A stretch of DNA of 6,508 nt, taken from the NCBI GenBank assembly GCA_016938155.1, contig JAFGVF010000411.1, positions 1-6,508 on the forward strand, read 5' to 3'. Position numbers and translations under genes: made by a program. This DNA is from Candidatus Cloacimonadota bacterium. Its GTDB lineage: Bacteria > Cloacimonadota > Cloacimonadia > Cloacimonadales > JAFGVF01. The notes beneath the pieces were generated by a model that saw only the letters and a list, made by a program, of their open reading frames with translations, had not been told where the DNA came from and did no database searches. How positions within the stretch are numbered: the first letter of the stretch is position 1; each line of letters opens with the position of its first letter. Below are positions 6,121 to 6,508 of the stretch, in pieces.

Positions 6121-6508
6121 TCGCAATGTAGTCGGGTGGATGCTTTATGATTTTGCCAATTCCGCTTTTACAACGATAATCGTTACTGTGGTTTACAGTA
6201 AGTACTTTGTGGAGAAAGTTGTCGGGAATAATGACCTTGGCAGTGCCTTGTGGGGGAGAGCCATTGCAATTTCCATGCTGATAGTAGCCATTACTGCCCC
6301 AATCTTCGGTGCGATAGCGGATTATTCACGCTCTAAGAAGAAATTTCTCTTTATAAACAGCTACCTGAGCATAATCTTTACATCCCTGCTCTATTTTGTA
6401 CGCGAAGGTGATGTTTTCACGGGTATGCTGTTTTTTATACTGGCAAATGTCGGCTATCATAGTGCCAATGTCTTTTACAATTCCTTTTTACCTGAAATTG
6501 CCGATGAA
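6110..6508 (+). CDS. MFS transporter of the UMF1/Atg22-like family, N-terminal part (3' end outside window)
   Basis: The 133 visible residues begin KLNRNVVGWMLYDFANSAFTT, the hallmark W-LYD-ANSAF of the bacterial UMF1/Atg22-like branch of the major facilitator superfamily. Likely membrane segments lie at about 10-30, 50-70, 79-97 and 102-124, with the cytoplasmic loop GAIADYSRSKKK (67-78) as the MFS motif-A counterpart. The visible part ends in NSFLPEIADE, the family's NAFLPE-I block just before a fifth segment. The family is thought to export small molecules, in yeast amino acids from the vacuole; the bacterial substrate is unknown. TTG at 6110 is chosen because an in-frame stop lies at 6101-6103 and the first ATG (6140) falls inside the conserved motif. 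It overlaps recF by 11 bases, so it is probably cotranscribed and translationally coupled. Confidence 0.88.
   Translation, partial: MKLNRNVVGWMLYDFANSAFTTIIVTVVYSKYFVEKVVGNNDLGSALWGRAIAISMLIVAITAPIFGAIADYSRSKKKFLFINSYLSIIFTSLLYFVREGDVFTGMLFFILANVGYHSANVFYNSFLPEIADE

Noticed and set aside
6140..6508. ATG 6140 as start of the transporter gene
   Set aside because: It would remove the conserved Gly-Trp before M-LYDFANSAF and start inside the first membrane segment; TTG 6110 with an upstream GGAG fits the family N-terminus.

Overview
The window looks like bacterial chromosome from the Fibrobacteres-Chlorobi-Bacteroidetes (FCB) side of the tree, most probably Candidatus Cloacimonadota or a close relative. 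This is an inference from protein style: long secreted proteins built from KNH-like, fibronectin-III-like, chitobiase C-terminal-like and formylglycine-generating-enzyme (FGE/SUMF1)-like modules, moderately AT-rich DNA, and palindromic repeats with a CCCAAGC...GCTTGGG core. No rRNA or other phylogenetic marker settles it. All genes read on the + strand.

Positions 1-3559 are a cell-surface region. The 3' end of a large multidomain surface protein (1-686) overlaps by an ATGA junction with a complete 958-residue secreted protein (683-3559). That second protein has a signal peptide, an N-terminal beta-sandwich-like domain, a domain I cannot name, and then a tandem duplication of [chitobiase-C-like domain + FGE/C-type-lectin-fold domain]. 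The first FGE copy has lost several consensus residues. The second ends exactly at the C-terminus in a patch that resembles the variable region of diversity-generating retroelement (DGR) targets. No reverse transcriptase or template repeat is in the window, so this is a lead only.

Positions 3560-3917 are a 358-base intergenic region with no credible gene. It holds five hairpins, four of which share an AAGC-loop-GCTT apex, plus a 17-base direct repeat. It resembles a cluster of REP-like or MITE-like palindromes inserted between the surface gene and the replication genes.

Positions 3918-6508 are a compact housekeeping operon: dnaN (sliding clamp), recF (gap-repair ATPase) and the 5' end of an Atg22/UMF1-type major facilitator transporter. 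One base separates dnaN from recF, and recF overlaps the transporter gene by 11 bases. Both recF and the transporter appear to start with TTG, which points to translational coupling. dnaA is not next to dnaN and I see no DnaA boxes, so nothing here marks the replication origin.
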